DNA from: Pontibacillus marinus BH030004 = DSM 16465
Lineage (GTDB): Bacteria > Bacillota > Bacilli > Bacillales > BH030062
Length of the DNA: 64,000 nucleotides
Reading direction: 5' to 3'
Assembly (NCBI RefSeq): GCF_000425225.1
Contig: NZ_AULJ01000033.1
Location: 1-64,000, forward strand
The notes under the pieces are model-generated. The model saw only the letters and a program-made list of their open reading frames with translations. It did not search any database and had not been told where the DNA came from. Position numbers and translations under genes: made by a program. This document shows, in pieces, positions 35,374 through 43,503 of this stretch; within the stretch, counting starts at the first letter, position 1; every line of letters starts with the position of its first letter.

Positions 35374-36479
35374 GTATGACTACTAGTCTGTGATAATTTC
35401 TTCCGAACGTTTTCGTTCAAAGCATCCATCTCTTCAATGAATTGTTCACTCGACGCAATGATCCGATCGGACGAGTGCTCTGTCGTTTTAAGTGCTTCGA
35501 ATACGTTATCAAAAGACTCCTGAAGAGCTTCCATACTGATAGCCGGATTCTCCATCATCTGAGTTGTTTCTTCCGCATTCTCTTTTAGATTCCTAGAGTT
35601 GGAGAGTAGCATTTCCTCGGTTGCTTTATTGACACCGTTAACCGTGTCGATCACTTTCCGCTGATTATTTAAAGCTAGCTGGATCGAAGCTGAGACAGTA
35701 ATAATATTTTTCGTCAGCGTAACCGCATTACGAATCGATTCCTTCAGCTTTTCATTGTTTTTCTTGATAATATCCACAGAAGAAATACTTTGATGCAACA
35801 CACTTTTCATCTGCGTCATGTTTCTCGTACGTGTAATGATCTTCTCTTTTCCTTCTGTTAGTAGCGCCTGATCGTATTCGCCCGTAGCTTCTTTTTCTTT
35901 TAAAAGCTCAAACAGCTTCTTCCCAAGATAGATTTGCTTGTCCAAGTCATAAATACGCTTCTGGGCGTTTTCTTTGATAAGTTGTAATTCTACACTATCT
36001 TCTTCAAGACGATCTTTTCCCGCCAGCAGACTACGAACAACTGTATCAATCTTTGAGTCTACCGTTTCATACTTCTTCATGTAGCGTTCAATTGGCTTCT
36101 TCTTGCTTAATTTATAGAAGAATCGCTGCACGCCATTGCCTTCTGTGCGCTTCGGATCAAGGTCCGACACGATTGCCTCGAGTTCATTCAATGTTTCTGG
36201 AATGTCGTTATTGCTTTTGCTCATAAGATCGTTGACCGGGCGCTTCAACGTTTCCATCGTCTCACCTGCAACGCGCTGTTCCATTTCTCCGAGATCTTCG
36301 AGTTCTCTCATCACTTCTGAAAGGGAGTCGTCCTTGGAGGATTCGAACCTTTCCGCGTAAGCTTTGGCCTCTTCGTTCAAGCGGTCGATATCTTCTTTTT
36401 CAATAAGAGTCATCGCTTCTCTCAGGTCCTGATCATTCATTTCAGCCTCTTTGTCTCTATGGAGAGAATTTTCACTCAT
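35352..36479 (-). CDS. TelA/YaaN-family protein
   Basis: A 375-residue helical protein of the TelA (toxic anion resistance) family. Marks: LNELEAIVSDLDPK, FFYKLSKKKPIERYMKKYETVDSKID, LLAGKDRLEEDSVELQL, and a coiled-coil C-terminus. TelA proteins are linked to tellurite and envelope-stress resistance; the biochemical activity is not known. ATG 36479 has AGGAGG at a good distance; ATG 36485 overlaps it. It follows, on the same strand, a 287-residue partner gene. Confidence 0.85.
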   Translation of the reverse strand: MSENSLHRDKEAEMNDQDLREAMTLIEKEDIDRLNEEAKAYAERFESSKDDSLSEVMRELEDLGEMEQRVAGETMETLKRPVNDLMSKSNNDIPETLNELEAIVSDLDPKRTEGNGVQRFFYKLSKKKPIERYMKKYETVDSKIDTVVRSLLAGKDRLEEDSVELQLIKENAQKRIYDLDKQIYLGKKLFELLKEKEATGEYDQALLTEGKEKIITRTRNMTQMKSVLHQSISSVDIIKKNNEKLKESIRNAVTLTKNIITVSASIQLALNNQRKVIDTVNGVNKATEEMLLSNSRNLKENAEETTQMMENPAISMEALQESFDNVFEALKTTEHSSDRIIASSEQFIEEMDALNENVRKKLSQTSSHTQRALQE

Positions 36480-36535
36480 GTCCATACCTCCTATATGCCA
36501 TTAGTTGGTTTCTGGAAAAACAAAGCGTCCAGTTG

Positions 36536-37399
36536 CTATACATCTTTTGATTTCTGTGAAAAGAAATTCTCGTCTTCCTTGTAATACTTGGATGAAATGA
36601 TCCCCTTGCTTCTGGCAAAATTCTGCTCATGACTTTCTTCTTCTTTTCGCTCAAGTGTTTCAATGAACGTACGCAAAACGTGCATCGTGTGCAACAGTTC
36701 ATCTTTCCGGTCTTCCTTCGTGACATCCGACAATTGCTGAAACGATTCGATGAAGTTCGGAACGTCTTTGTCCATCATCGTCTCAAGGGCGTGTTGATCT
36801 TCGATATCGAGCTCTTCCATACGTCTGAATTGTTTCGCTGTCCGTTTCTTTAAAAACGCCCACTCTTTTTGGAGATCAGGATGGTTCTGGAGGAAGGGGA
36901 AGTCCCAGCCTTCTAGGACCACTTCTCCGGCGGGGTCCGAAGTGGTGTTCTCCCCGACACTTTCCTTGCGCTCCACGTAGGAATCCAGATACGTAAACAA
37001 AGCCTTCGAAAAATCACGCAATCTGTCTCTGAACCCTATTCTTCTCATGAATTCTTCTTTCACAAATGTAGGGGAAAATGCCTTATCTTTTCCCATTTCA
37101 AACCGGCCAAGCAGAGTTTGTGCTGGCTTCCCGTACACCTCGATGGTCGCCTTGAACGTATCGGAAGTTGGGATAACTGCGGTAAAAAAGACACCGTTCC
37201 AACATCCATCCAAAATATATCTCATGTTCATCTCTACCAATTCTTGTATATGCAAATCGTAATAAACAGGGCGTTTCCTTTTAATAACCTGCTTCATTTC
37301 TCTCATCGTGTGAAAATCGATGTAGCGCTGATATTCGGAGGTATGCGGCATGAATGTTTTTTCCAAATGCTCAAGCGTAGAAGAATAGAAGTTTTCCAT
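36536..37399 (-). CDS. Conserved partner of TelA-like protein (XpaC-position gene)
   Basis: A 287-residue soluble, charged protein. The middle (GVFFTAVIPTSDTFKATIEVYGKPAQTLL) could be a small beta domain; the C-terminal third (about 200-287) is helical and resembles the C-terminal helices of XpaC-like proteins. In Bacillus, xpaC and a telA homologue (yaaN) form a pair, and this gene has that position, but the N-terminal membrane part of XpaC is missing, so I do not assign the name. It lies 57 bases before the TelA-like gene. Confidence 0.6.
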   Translation of the reverse strand: MENFYSSTLEHLEKTFMPHTSEYQRYIDFHTMREMKQVIKRKRPVYYDLHIQELVEMNMRYILDGCWNGVFFTAVIPTSDTFKATIEVYGKPAQTLLGRFEMGKDKAFSPTFVKEEFMRRIGFRDRLRDFSKALFTYLDSYVERKESVGENTTSDPAGEVVLEGWDFPFLQNHPDLQKEWAFLKKRTAKQFRRMEELDIEDQHALETMMDKDVPNFIESFQQLSDVTKEDRKDELLHTMHVLRTFIETLERKEEESHEQNFARSKGIISSKYYKEDENFFSQKSKDV

Positions 37400-37705
37400 G
37401 CTTCCTCAGCTCCTTTACCTTTTCCGCGACAAAATGTTCCAATATACTTCAAGAATATCACAAATCGGAGTTTGATAATAAGAAATCCCTATGTATTCTC
37501 CTTCAGAATAGGATTATTTAGTTTCCTTAGGGGATTGAAGGTTAGATGTAAGAATCTCTACGTTTTCGAAATCAAATCCCAAAAATGTGCAATAAAAGTG
37601 GTAAATAAAAGTTATCACATTGCTGATAAGGTTCTCTCATGTATAATTAAAACATAATGTAGGAAGAGTGAACGCCGACTTTAATATAACCAAGGGGGAA
37701 ATAGA
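37400..37705. promoter_or_regulatory. Divergent promoter region of XpaC-position gene and degV
   Basis: On the plus strand TTGCTG, 16 bases and TATAAT lie about 60 bases before degV. Nothing else is recognisable. Confidence 0.5.
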
Positions 37706-38557
37706 ATGCGGAGAATCATCTTATCGACTGAAAGCGGTGCGGACTTACCTGGTGATTTAGCTGAAAAGTACGATATTCAAGTAGTTCCCATGCACATTAT
37801 TATGGATGGAAAAGATTATTTAGACGGTTATCTGCCAGTCCAGGATATTTATGATTATTACGGACGTACGAAGAAAATACCCTCTACTACCTCCACAAAT
37901 GCTCATGAGTATCAAGAGTTCTTTGCAAATATAAGAGAGAATTTCCCAGATTGCATCATTGTACATATTGGTTATACATCAAAAGCGTCTTCCTCTTTTC
38001 AAAATGCTGTCATTGCTGCGGAAGAATTTGAAGACATTTTTCTCATTGATGCTTTGAACGTTACTGGAGGATTAGCTGCGGTTGTATTGTATGCTGCTAA
38101 AGTTTTAAAAAAAGAACCTGGCATTGAACCGGAACATTTAGTTGAAAAAATAGAGGCAATCGTTCCTAAATCAAGGCTGGCTTTCATCCCAGGCAGCCTT
38201 GAGTTTCTTAAAGCTGGAGGACGAGTAAGCAATATGGCTTCTCTGATTGGAACGATGTTGAAAATAAAGCCATGCATAGAGTTGAAGGATGGAAAACTTA
38301 TGTCTACAAAAAAGTACCGCGGGAAAATGAGTGGAGCTACTGAAAAACTCTTGATTGATTACTTAAATGAATTCAACATCGATAGAAAGCAGCTTTATTT
38401 TATCTACTCAAAAGGGCTTGATGAAAAGATCAAGCAGCGGATGAATGAGGTTGGCAAAGAAAACGGGTTCCACAATATAAGATGGATCCAAGCGGGCGGT
38501 ATGATTTCGACTCATTCTGGAGCCGGGGGCTTCGGGGTAGCAGGTTTAGAGCAATAG
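37706..38557 (+). CDS. DegV-family fatty-acid-binding protein
   Basis: A 283-residue DegV-fold protein. It opens RRIILSTESGADLPGDLAEKYDIQVVPMHI and has TTSTNAHEYQEFF, GYTSKASSSFQNA, the lipid-contact loop FIPGSLEFLKAGGRVSNMAS and a C-terminal GGMISTHSGAGGFGVAG. Family members (FakB) hold fatty acids for phosphorylation by FakA. AAGGGGGAA precedes the ATG. Single gene with its own promoter and terminator. Confidence 0.88.
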   Translation: MRRIILSTESGADLPGDLAEKYDIQVVPMHIIMDGKDYLDGYLPVQDIYDYYGRTKKIPSTTSTNAHEYQEFFANIRENFPDCIIVHIGYTSKASSSFQNAVIAAEEFEDIFLIDALNVTGGLAAVVLYAAKVLKKEPGIEPEHLVEKIEAIVPKSRLAFIPGSLEFLKAGGRVSNMASLIGTMLKIKPCIELKDGKLMSTKKYRGKMSGATEKLLIDYLNEFNIDRKQLYFIYSKGLDEKIKQRMNEVGKENGFHNIRWIQAGGMISTHSGAGGFGVAGLEQ

Positions 38558-38654
38558 TACGGGGGAGACTATATGCCAAAACCTATCGATTGAAATCATA
38601 TGAAAACTAAGGTGTAGAAAAAAGATGAAAGTATCCTCTTAATTGCTAACATTA

Positions 38655-38696
38655 AAAAAGCTTCTCCCTAGGCTTCGACCTAGGGAGAAGCTTTTT
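38655..38696 (+). terminator. GCTTCTC-type terminator after degV
   Basis: An 18-bp perfect stem (AAAAAGCTTCTCCCTAGG and its complement) around a six-base loop ends in TTTTT. TGCTAACAT precedes it at 38644. Confidence 0.85.
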
Positions 38697-38914
38697 ATAT
38701 ATTTGACCAAGGAACCTGTCCCCGTAGCTCTATCTAGGAACCAACTCGATTTCTCTCAAGGTCACTTAAATCACATCAAATTCGTTTGGTGAAAAGGGTT
38801 ACAAATAGTGTGATGTTGTGTTTATCAGGGAAAAGGAAGAAAAAGATGAGATATAGGAATTCTTTTAGAAAGAAGAAAACAAACTTCTTAAGAACAAAAG
38901 GAGGGGAAACATTA

Positions 38915-39430
38915 ATGTCTAACCAAACATCAGAAAACCAGGAAGCCATCAAGAAAATTAAGGACTTGATTAAAGATGAGAAGGTAGCGATGCTGACTAC
39001 GGTATCCCCTGAAGGTAAGCTAATGTCCCGCCCGATGCAAACACAGGAAGTAGAAATGGATAGAGAAGAGATCTGGTTCATTACAGAAAAAGATACAGAG
39101 AAATATAGAGATATCAACCATAACTCTGCAGTCAACCTAGCATACGCAGGTAAATCCTATGTATCGATCAGTGGCACTGCTGAATTTGTTCAAGATGAAA
39201 ATAAACAAAAAGAATTCTGGAATAAAATTACCGAAAAAGTGTTGAATATATCCGCCGATGACCCGAATGTTATATTGGTCAAAGTGACTCCTGAAATTGC
39301 GGAATACTGGGAGTCTGGCATGAGTGTCAAAACCGTTAAGGAATTTGTGAAAAAGATGACCAGTAGTCATACGATTGACGAAGACAATGAGTTAAAAGAA
39401 ACTGTCAACTTTGATGAACATACGAGATAA
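38915..39430 (+). CDS. General stress protein 26-like, split-barrel flavin-binding family
   Basis: A 171-residue protein of the pyridoxamine-phosphate-oxidase-like split-barrel fold (general stress protein 26 family). Marks: KVAMLTTVSPEGKLMSRPMQTQ, IWFITEKDTEKYRDI, VNLAYAGKSYVSISGTAEFV, PEIAEYWES. It probably binds FMN or a related cofactor. The ATG at 38915 has AAAGGAGGGG upstream; an upstream in-frame stretch to 38786 is very basic, has no site and is rejected. Confidence 0.85.
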   Translation: MSNQTSENQEAIKKIKDLIKDEKVAMLTTVSPEGKLMSRPMQTQEVEMDREEIWFITEKDTEKYRDINHNSAVNLAYAGKSYVSISGTAEFVQDENKQKEFWNKITEKVLNISADDPNVILVKVTPEIAEYWESGMSVKTVKEFVKKMTSSHTIDEDNELKETVNFDEHTR

Positions 39431-39480
39431 CTTTCGGTTGGGGATATTTAGAGCACATCTAGATGATCTATTGAATGAAC

Positions 39481-39530
39481 TGCTAACATTGAATAAAAAA
39501 GGCTTCTCATTTGCTGAGAAGCCTTTTTTA
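39481..39530 (+). terminator. TGCTAACATT box plus GGCTTCTCA-type terminator
   Basis: TGCTAACATT (39481-39490), then AAAAAAGGCTTCTCA pairing with TGAGAAGCCTTTTTT, 50 bases after the stress-protein gene. Confidence 0.85.
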
Positions 39531-39655
39531 TTACTTTAATCTTTTAAATAGCCCTTAAAAAGATTAAAGTAAGATAATCATTATAAAACTAGTCCCTAAC
39601 CTATACAACTCACTTTTTAACTACATAAGTTATTACATGTAAGGAAGGGGGGATA

Positions 39656-39802
39656 ATGATGCCACTTTTTAGACCTCGTTCTGTTCGTCCAATACAAGTA
39701 TATCGTCGCGGTTTTAGACGTGGATTCAGAACTGGAGTTGGACCAGGATATGTACGTGGTTTTCGCCGAGGGTTTAGGCGGGGATTTTTTGGTCCTTTCT
39801 AA
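39656..39802 (+). CDS. 48-residue Arg/Gly/Phe-rich protein
   Basis: A very small, strongly basic protein. From MMPLFRPRSVRPIQVYRRGF it continues with repeated RRGFR/RGFR units (three near-copies of RRGF) and ends GFFGPF. GGAAGGGGGGA precedes the ATG; a bidirectional terminator follows. No family recognised. Arg/Gly/Phe repeats suggest nucleic-acid binding or a role as a spore-coat or surface-coating peptide; both are guesses. Its start, ribosome site and repetitive composition make chance unlikely. Confidence 0.65.
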   Translation: MMPLFRPRSVRPIQVYRRGFRRGFRTGVGPGYVRGFRRGFRRGFFGPF

Positions 39803-39908
39803 GCGTGTTGGTTAGTAAAATTGTGACAAGATCCAACTCATTTTAAAAAGAAGGATTTGCGATTCATCTATAGTTATATATTAGAAATGGCTTCACTTTT
39901 CAAATAAA

Positions 39909-39953
39909 CAAAAGAAGCTAGCCTCCATAATAAATATGAGGCTAACTTCTTTA
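39909..39953. terminator. Bidirectional terminator
   Basis: AAGAAG-TAGCCTC pairs with GAGGCTA-CTTCTT across a loop. It separates the Arg-rich gene (plus) from the betaine-binding gene (minus). Confidence 0.75.
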
Positions 39954-39971
39954 TCTCTTACTTCTAGGTTT

Positions 39972-40844
39972 TTATTTTACCCATTCATTAATCAGTTCTT
40001 GGTTCTCTTCAACCCACTTCTTTGCTCCGTCAATAGGCTCTTCGCTATCCTCTACATAGCTAATAAGCTCACCAATTTGTTGGTCATTCATCTTCCAATT
40101 TTTAAACCATTGACTTACTTTTGGAAAATCCTCTGCAAACTTTTGTCTTGTTGCGTGGTGAATTTTTTCTACACCACCGAATGTGTTTTTCGGATCTTTA
40201 AGAAATTTTAAGTCATATTTAGAGAATACCCAGTGTGGGCTCCAAAGTGGTGCTACGATTGGTTCTTTCTTTTCTACTGCTTTACCAATTTCAGCTAACA
40301 TTGCAGGTTCAGAGCTTGATAGCAATTCATAATCAAGATTATAGTCTTTAATTAATTGTTGCGTTACTTCCATTGTACCTGCGCCAGGGTCAAACCCAAT
40401 AATTTCGCCTTCGAACAGTTCTTTATGTTCATTTAAATCCTCTACGCTATTTACTTCTTCTACATAGGATGGAACAACAAGTCCTACTTTTGCTTTATCA
40501 TACCAAGTAGCCTCTGAGAAATTAACCGTATCTTTATATTCTTTTAAGTAGTTAGCATCCTGGACTGGTAGCCAAACTTCTAAGCTGGCATCTAATTCGC
40601 CATTTTCTAACGCTTCCATTGTTGTACCCATGTTCAAATTGTTTAACTCTACGTCATAACCTTTATCTTCTAAAATGACTTTCCACATATTTGTGACTGC
40701 AATATTTTCAGCCCAATTAATCTGACCAATTGTTAATGCTGGATCTTTTTCCTCTGATTCCCCACTAGTGCTTCCACATGCAGTGAGTACAGCAACCATT
40801 AGGGTTGCCAAAATAAAACTAAGTCCTTTTTTCCCCATGTTCAT
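39972..40844 (-). CDS. opuAC: Glycine betaine/choline ABC transporter substrate-binding lipoprotein
   Basis: A 290-residue OpuAC-type binding protein with lipobox VLTAC, so it is anchored outside the membrane. Aromatic-box residues for the trimethylammonium group are visible in INWAENIAVTNMWK, LWSPHWVFSKYDL and ATWYDKAKVGL. No permease or ATPase gene adjoins it, so it must work with a transporter encoded elsewhere. It lies next to gbsR and on the same strand, 179 bases downstream, which ties it to choline or betaine uptake. ATG 40844 has GGAGAG about 9 bases upstream. The symbol refers to the family, as the substrate may be choline rather than betaine. Confidence 0.85.
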   Translation of the reverse strand: MNMGKKGLSFILATLMVAVLTACGSTSGESEEKDPALTIGQINWAENIAVTNMWKVILEDKGYDVELNNLNMGTTMEALENGELDASLEVWLPVQDANYLKEYKDTVNFSEATWYDKAKVGLVVPSYVEEVNSVEDLNEHKELFEGEIIGFDPGAGTMEVTQQLIKDYNLDYELLSSSEPAMLAEIGKAVEKKEPIVAPLWSPHWVFSKYDLKFLKDPKNTFGGVEKIHHATRQKFAEDFPKVSQWFKNWKMNDQQIGELISYVEDSEEPIDGAKKWVEENQELINEWVK

Positions 40845-41023
40845 TGTAATAAACTCTCCTTTTTTTATATTCATTCTCATGCACCAATATTAAATATATT
40901 AAGAATTTATTTAACGTTAGTGCAAAATGAAACCATCTCTTTCTATGTAAGAGTGGGACATTGTTTTATGAATAGGTAGTCTATAGGTTCTCTACCATAG
41001 ACTACCTAATAGGATCTCTCAAC

Positions 41024-41575
41024 TTAATCTTGTTGATCTGTCGGTAAAAATTCATATATCTTACCGCTTCTTATACTTTCAGCTAAGTCATTTAACCAGT
41101 GATAGTACGTTTTAGATTCTTCTAACTGGTCATAGTGTTTCTTTGCTGTTGCAACGATATCTGGTGTACTATTGGAATCTTTTATGACATCTATGAAATC
41201 TTCTTGTGCTTCTTCAATAGCGTCCAAGTTCATTTTCGCTTCGCGTTCCCACATCTGACAATAAAACCCCATGAATGAACGGAAGAAGTCTTTCTCAGCT
41301 GCATAAGTGTGCTTTCTAAAACCGGGGGTAAATGTTTTTTTTACCATTTTGATCTCTTGGAGCCTACGTACACTGGTACTCATACTCGGTTTACTCATCC
41401 CGAGTTCCTCACGCATTTCATCGAGTGTCATTTGATCCTTAAAGTACATGGTCGCATATAAATTTGCAGCAGCAGGGGTAACCCCATATAAATCCATAGT
41501 TTCAGCAATAGAGCCAATGACTTTATTTTTGGCTTCGTCTATTTTGGATTGGGGTTGTTCAATAGATTCACTCAT
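41024..41575 (-). CDS. gbsR: GbsR-type choline-responsive repressor
   Basis: A 183-residue winged-HTH regulator of the GbsR/MarR-like family: MDLYGVTPAAANLYATMYFKD and DEMREELGMSKPSMSTSVRRL form the HTH, with an aromatic-rich C-terminal helical part (FRSFMGFYCQMWERE, SKTYYHWL) suited to choline binding. In Bacillus subtilis GbsR represses gbsAB until choline is present. Here it is divergent from gbsA. ATG 41575 has AAAGGAGG at good spacing. Confidence 0.92.
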   Translation of the reverse strand: MSESIEQPQSKIDEAKNKVIGSIAETMDLYGVTPAAANLYATMYFKDQMTLDEMREELGMSKPSMSTSVRRLQEIKMVKKTFTPGFRKHTYAAEKDFFRSFMGFYCQMWEREAKMNLDAIEEAQEDFIDVIKDSNSTPDIVATAKKHYDQLEESKTYYHWLNDLAESIRSGKIYEFLPTDQQD

Positions 41576-41859
41576 ATTGTCCTCCTTTATATACAAAATA
41601 AAGTTCGTTAAATATTTATAAAATTTTCTTTACCTAACTCATGTTAACGCGTTCATTTGAAATGTCAAATGTAAGATTGTGAATTCATCTACCAAAATCC
41701 GCAATCTTCCTACTATTATAACCATTTATATTTTTTTAATTTACTTTGTTCTTTTTATACAAAATATTTTTGACAGCTTTTAAAAGACGTGTTAGCGTTA
41801 AGAAAGTTAAATAAATACTTAATAAATTTAATTCAATTCGAAAAATGGAGTTGATTGAC
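41576..41859. promoter_or_regulatory. gbsR-gbsA divergent control region
   Basis: TTGACA at 41770-41775 with TAGCGT 17 bases later is the best plus-strand promoter for gbsA. Similar GTTA-CG elements (GTTAACGCGTTC about 41644, TGTTAGCGTTAAG about 41789) lie on both sides and could be repressor half-sites; this is inference. Confidence 0.4.
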
Positions 41860-43332
41860 ATGGATCTAAAATTAAAACAATACATCAATGGTAATTGGGT
41901 AGACGCAAACTCAGGGAATACACGTGATATTATTAATCCATTTAATCAGGAAGTTATTGCTACGGTTCCTGAAGGGGATGAATCAGATGCAAAAGCAGCA
42001 ATCGCTGCAGCAAGAGAAGCATTTGATCACGGAGACTGGGCTTATACCCCTGCGACTGAGCGAGGGGCTATTGTAAGAAAGATTGCTGAATTGATTGAGA
42101 GAGATAAAGAAGAACTTGCTTATTTAGAATCATTGGATACTGGCAAGACAGTTGAAGAGAGCCGTGGAGACATGGATGATATTGCTGGAGTATTTCGTTA
42201 TTATGCTGAACTTGCAGATAAAGATGGCGGTGAAATAATCGATTCGCCAGTGCCAAACTCTAGCAGTAAAGTTGTTCACGAACCAGTTGGTGTTTGTGGT
42301 CAAATTACACCTTGGAACTATCCTTTACTTCAAGCGTCTTGGAAACTAGCTCCAGCGCTTGCCACTGGAAATACGTTAATTATGAAGCCAAGTGAAATTA
42401 CACCGCTTACGCATATAAAGGTATTTGAATTAATCGAAGAAGCAGGAGTACCTGCTGGTGTTGCTAACCTAGTTCTTGGTGCAGGCGGTACAGTTGGTTC
42501 AGAGCTTTCTACTCATGACGATGTAGACCTTATTTCATTTACAGGCGGAATTGTTACAGGGAAGAAAATCATGGAATCTGCAAGCTCAAACGTGAAAAAT
42601 CTGGCCCTTGAGCTAGGCGGGAAGAACCCGAATATCATTTTTGCAGATGCTGATTTTGATATAGCTGTCGATCAAGCATTAAATGGAGTCTTCTTCCATG
42701 CCGGACAAATTTGTTCCGCTGGTACAAGACTGATTGTAGAAGAAAGCATTCATGACGAGTTCGTTAATGCGCTTGTGGAGAGAGTGAAGAAATTCAAGCT
42801 GGGAAGCGGATTTGATGAAGATACTCAAATGGGTCCTCTTATTTCAGCTGAACACCTAGCAAAAGTAGAAAAGTATGTAGAAACAGGAATTAAAGAAGGG
42901 GCTACATTAGCTGTTGGCGGTAGCCGCCCGGAAGATCCTGAATTACAAAATGGATTTTTCTATTTGCCTACGATCTTCACAGACTGCACAACAGACATGG
43001 ACATTGTTCAAGATGAAGCATTTGGTCCAATTATCACGGTTGAGAAATTCAATGAAGAAACAGAAGCGGTTAAACTTGCGAATGACTCGATCTACGGACT
43101 TGCTGGCGGCGTTTGGACAAACGATAGTGCCAAAGCTGAACGCTGTGCAGGAAAAATGCGCATGGGGACTGTTTGGATCAATGAATTTAACCTTTATTTC
43201 CCACACGCTCCATGGGGAGGATTTAAACAGTCTGGTATTGGACGAGAACTAGGTAAGCTTGGTATGGAAGAATATACGCAAACCAAGCATATATTCCAAA
43301 ACTTTAAACCTGAACCTCTTAACTGGTTCTAA
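41860..43332 (+). CDS. gbsA: Betaine aldehyde dehydrogenase
   Basis: A 490-residue NAD-dependent aldehyde dehydrogenase that oxidises betaine aldehyde to the osmolyte glycine betaine. The sequence follows Bacillus GbsA closely: INPFNQEVIATVPEG, DTGKTVEESRGDMDDIAGVFRYYA, ITPWNYPLLQASWKLAPALA, FTGGIVTGKKIM, LELGGKNPN (Glu about 250), the catalytic Cys in FHAGQICSAG (about 284), GTVWINEFN, PAPLNWF-like C-terminus. ATG 41860 is preferred (GGAG 9 bases before); ATG 41845 has no site. It is the second step of choline oxidation, with betA downstream for the first. Confidence 0.95.
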   Translation: MDLKLKQYINGNWVDANSGNTRDIINPFNQEVIATVPEGDESDAKAAIAAAREAFDHGDWAYTPATERGAIVRKIAELIERDKEELAYLESLDTGKTVEESRGDMDDIAGVFRYYAELADKDGGEIIDSPVPNSSSKVVHEPVGVCGQITPWNYPLLQASWKLAPALATGNTLIMKPSEITPLTHIKVFELIEEAGVPAGVANLVLGAGGTVGSELSTHDDVDLISFTGGIVTGKKIMESASSNVKNLALELGGKNPNIIFADADFDIAVDQALNGVFFHAGQICSAGTRLIVEESIHDEFVNALVERVKKFKLGSGFDEDTQMGPLISAEHLAKVEKYVETGIKEGATLAVGGSRPEDPELQNGFFYLPTIFTDCTTDMDIVQDEAFGPIITVEKFNEETEAVKLANDSIYGLAGGVWTNDSAKAERCAGKMRMGTVWINEFNLYFPHAPWGGFKQSGIGRELGKLGMEEYTQTKHIFQNFKPEPLNWF

Positions 43333-43430
43333 GCTGATAATCTATTATTTATTTTTTAAAAGAATCAAATGGGCTTAAGAAAAAGGTTATAAGACTAACA
43401 CAACCTATTAACTAGATTTGATAAATAAAG

Positions 43431-43475
43431 AAGGGTTTTAGGACAATGCTTTTCAATTGTTTGAATCCCTTTTTT
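43431..43475 (+). terminator. Terminator between gbsA and betA
   Basis: AAGGG...AGGACAAT pairs with ATTGTTT...CCCTT and is followed by TTTTTT. It partly uncouples betA from gbsA. Confidence 0.6.
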
Positions 43476-43503
43476 AAATGCAAGATTCAAGGAGGAACAT
43501 AAG

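Noticed and set aside
35352-37399. Tellurite-resistance operon (terZABCDE)
   Set aside because: Only a TelA-like gene and one partner are present; no TerD-type genes adjoin them.
37118-37657. 179-residue plus-strand frame
   Set aside because: It overlaps the start of the minus-strand XpaC-position gene and its promoter; Cys/aromatic-rich shadow with no ribosome site.
38786-38914. 43-residue N-terminal extension of the general stress protein
   Set aside because: Very Lys-rich, no ribosome site, and a strong AAAGGAGGGG precedes the ATG at 38915 where family similarity begins.
42914-43252. 112-residue plus-strand frame
   Set aside because: Shadow inside gbsA, which has complete catalytic motifs in the other frame.
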